Source of the DNA: a bacterium
GTDB taxonomy: Bacteria > SZUA-79 > Acidulodesulfobacterales > Acidulodesulfobacteraceae
Reading direction: 5' to 3'
Length of the DNA stretch: 5,241 bases
Assembly: GCA_021806125.1 (NCBI GenBank)
Contig: JAJZYC010000107.1
Coordinates: forward strand, 1-5,241
Made by a program: the position numbers and the translations under genes. The stretch's first letter is position 1. Each line of letters begins with the position of its first letter. The notes below the pieces were generated by a model. That model saw only the letters and a list, made by a program, of their open reading frames with translations, was not told the origin of the DNA and did not search any database. Of the stretch, positions 3,444 to 5,241 are shown in pieces.

Positions 3444-5241
3444 TTATTCTACGCTTTCCACCCTGTTTCTGCCGTTTTCTTTTGCTTTATACAGCGCTTC
3501 GTCCGCCCTTTTTACTATACTTTCGGCAGTGTCGTCCCGCTTATAACCGGTTACCCCAAAACTGCACTTTACGTTAACTTTTGAGGAAAATCCGTGTGTT
3601 TCTATCTTTAGCCTTAATTTCTCGGCAAGTTCGACAGCTCCTTCGACGCCTATATTTTTCGATATTACCATAAATTCTTCGCCGCCGAACCTTGCAAAAA
3701 AATCATCTCTTCTTATATTCTCTCTAATTAAAGAAGCAAGCTCGGAAAGAACCGAATCCCCCGTCTGGTGCCCGAAGGTATCGTTAATTTCCTTAAAATG
3801 GTCTATATCTAGCATTATCAATGAAAATTTGGCATTATTAATCAAGGCATTCCTTAAGTAATCTTCCAGCTTTGTATCGAACGACCTTCTGTTGGGAACA
3901 TGAGTTAAAGCGTCAAGCTCGGAAAGTTCTTTAAATACGTCTTTTTCTTTTATCAAATTTAATTCGCTTAATACCCTGTCGCTTACGTCGTTAATAATAG
4001 CTAGACCCGTCCAAGCGTTTTCGAAAAATATCGTCGTTGCAATTATTTCTCCCCAGAATGTTTCGCCGCTTTTTTTCTTCACTTTTAAGGTGTATTTAGT
4101 TTCGAACTGTTCGCCGCCGAGCCTTCTCTTAATATTTTGATATAAAAGTAATTTTTCTTCCTCTCTTGCCTCTACCATTTCCGGCAAATTCAAATCTTTT
4201 ATAGTTTCCTCAGTATAACCGAGTATCTTTAGTCCGAAAGGGTTCATATAGATAAATTTCTCGCGGTACAAAGCTATTATCGAAGGTATATTCTCGCTCA
4301 ATATTTTAAAAAATTCGACCGATTTCTTTAAAGAATTTTCGTAATATATTTTTTCGGTTATGTCTTTAATCGAATCGATTAAATACTCTTTGCCGTCGAT
4401 TTCTATCGGTGCAATAGTAAGTTCCACTCTTCTTACTTCGTCGTTTTTCAGCTTGTGGTTTATAATCCTTACCGTAGGATTTTCCGCCCCTCTCCTATAC
4501 ACGTCTAACCTGAATTTTTTGTGTTCTTCCTCGTCGGCCAATGCTATATCGGTAATTTTCATATCCGTCAACTCTTTTCTTGTCCATCCGTAAAATTTTT
4601 CGGCGGCTTTATTCGCATCTGTAATTTTGCCAGTATTTATGTCCATCAATAAATGTATAACGGGACTGTTGTTAAACATATTTTTGAATCTCAGTTCGCT
4701 ATTTCTGATTTCCCTGAAAAATTTATTCAAATAATACATTACGAGAATGCTAAGAAGTATGATTACAAAGGTTCCAAAAATAAACGTAAATGCGGCAAAA
4801 CGGATTAAATATTCAAAGCCTGTGGATATTTTACCGATGAACGCATACGTCGGTAAAACGGATTTATTCAGGGTATATTCGAGAAACATTCTTTCTGATA
4901 ACCTTAAAGGCACAAATCCGGTATATTTAATAAATCTTTTGATTATCGGCTTTGAAACGTATTCCCAGTGGTAATAAGACTTTCTGGCAAATGCGGAAAA
5001 ATACTTAGCATTGGAAAGCGATAATTTTTTTAATTTTACGGGGGTTTTAATGTTTAGCAGGATAAATAATTTTTTATAATCTTTATCGGTTTTTTTTACT
5101 TTAAATAATAATTTTCCCAGATTTTTTTTGACTTTGCTTTTATAATTAACCGGCTTATAAGTTTCGTAAAAAACTATTCTTTTTATTAAAGAGTCTGTTC
5201 GGGTCAAATCGTCGTTAATTACCGATACTTCTAATACTATT
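3444..5241 (-). CDS. Membrane-bound PAS-PAS-GGDEF diguanylate cyclase, start beyond window
   Basis: It makes the second messenger c-di-GMP from two GTP, probably under control of an extracytoplasmic and a PAS-borne signal. The frame stays open to the right edge, so the true start lies outside; a TTG at 5207 is an internal codon. Counting from that codon as 1: a Lys-rich, mostly helical sensor region (to about 134), a membrane helix (about 135-161, IFGTFVIILLSILVMYYL), a PAS domain (about 169-285), a second PAS domain (about 295-413), and a GGDEF domain (about 427-585). The GGDEF domain holds DALTHVPNRRSF (432-443), DIDHFKEINDTFGH (467-480) and the active-site G508-G-E-E-F. R499-x-x-D502 lies six residues before the active site, the normal place of the inhibitory c-di-GMP site, so product inhibition is expected. 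No EAL domain follows. A first membrane helix or signal peptide should lie outside the window. The sensor region is not a family I recognise. No terminator is visible after it. Confidence 0.93.
   Translation of the reverse strand, partial: IVLEVSVINDDLTRTDSLIKRIVFYETYKPVNYKSKVKKNLGKLLFKVKKTDKDYKKLFILLNIKTPVKLKKLSLSNAKYFSAFARKSYYHWEYVSKPIIKRFIKYTGFVPLRLSERMFLEYTLNKSVLPTYAFIGKISTGFEYLIRFAAFTFIFGTFVIILLSILVMYYLNKFFREIRNSELRFKNMFNNSPVIHLLMDINTGKITDANKAAEKFYGWTRKELTDMKITDIALADEEEHKKFRLDVYRRGAENPTVRIINHKLKNDEVRRVELTIAPIEIDGKEYLIDSIKDITEKIYYENSLKKSVEFFKILSENIPSIIALYREKFIYMNPFGLKILGYTEETIKDLNLPEMVEAREEEKLLLYQNIKRRLGGEQFETKYTLKVKKKSGETFWGEIIATTIFFENAWTGLAIINDVSDRVLSELNLIKEKDVFKELSELDALTHVPNRRSFDTKLEDYLRNALINNAKFSLIMLDIDHFKEINDTFGHQTGDSVLSELASLIRENIRRDDFFARFGGEEFMVISKNIGVEGAVELAEKLRLKIETHGFSSKVNVKCSFGVTGYKRDDTAESIVKRADEALYKAKENGRNRVESVE

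Noticed and set aside
4360..4974. Plus-strand open frames of about 75 codons inside the cyclase gene
   Set aside because: They are antisense to conserved PAS and membrane sequence and show no features of their own.

Overview
This is a strongly A+T-rich bacterial window that looks like an accessory region sitting next to one ordinary chromosomal gene. The promoters are sigma70-like, the ribosome sites are of Shine-Dalgarno type, and there is a c-di-GMP synthase with a periplasmic-type sensor region. Together these suggest a Gram-negative-like bacterium with low GC content. The window does not fix the lineage. No tRNA, rRNA or CRISPR array is visible.

Left part (1-1214): a promoter, a strong ribosome site and the first eight codons of what looks like a hicB antitoxin gene read rightward. 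This reading frame then breaks off. It runs tail-to-tail into a leftward HEPN-domain gene (277-669), whose usual nucleotidyltransferase partner is missing from the place where it normally lies. The HEPN gene has its own plausible promoter with an inverted repeat across it. Positions 670-1214 hold no intact gene, but the minus strand carries a possible decayed, unrecognised coding stretch.

Middle part (1215-2210): a tyrosine recombinase (integrase) broken into three pieces by two opposite one-base shifts, at a run of seven A and at a run of three G. It also lacks most of its N-terminal arm-binding part. All six catalytic residues can still be read across the pieces. A cluster of three adjacent palindromes lies just downstream (2057-2112).

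Centre right (2211-2880): a compact leftward operon with a clear promoter. It encodes a 62-residue DUF5678-like protein followed, with a one-base overlap, by a 133-residue retropepsin-like aspartic protease. Next comes a gene-free stretch (2881-3443). It holds a promoter-like element inside a perfect 10-bp inverted repeat, a strong rightward Rho-independent terminator (together a candidate small RNA), and a pair of imperfect inverted repeats. These repeats bracket a short fragment that resembles an IS1634-type transposase.

Right part (3444-5241): a leftward membrane-bound diguanylate cyclase (sensor region, membrane segment, two PAS domains, GGDEF domain). Its start lies beyond the right edge of the window. 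Its active site and its inhibitory site are both intact.

Overall the window reads as a worn mobile-element and toxin-antitoxin zone (truncated hicB, partnerless HEPN, broken integrase, transposase scrap). Two elements in it look intact and maintained: the protease/DUF5678 pair and the cyclase.
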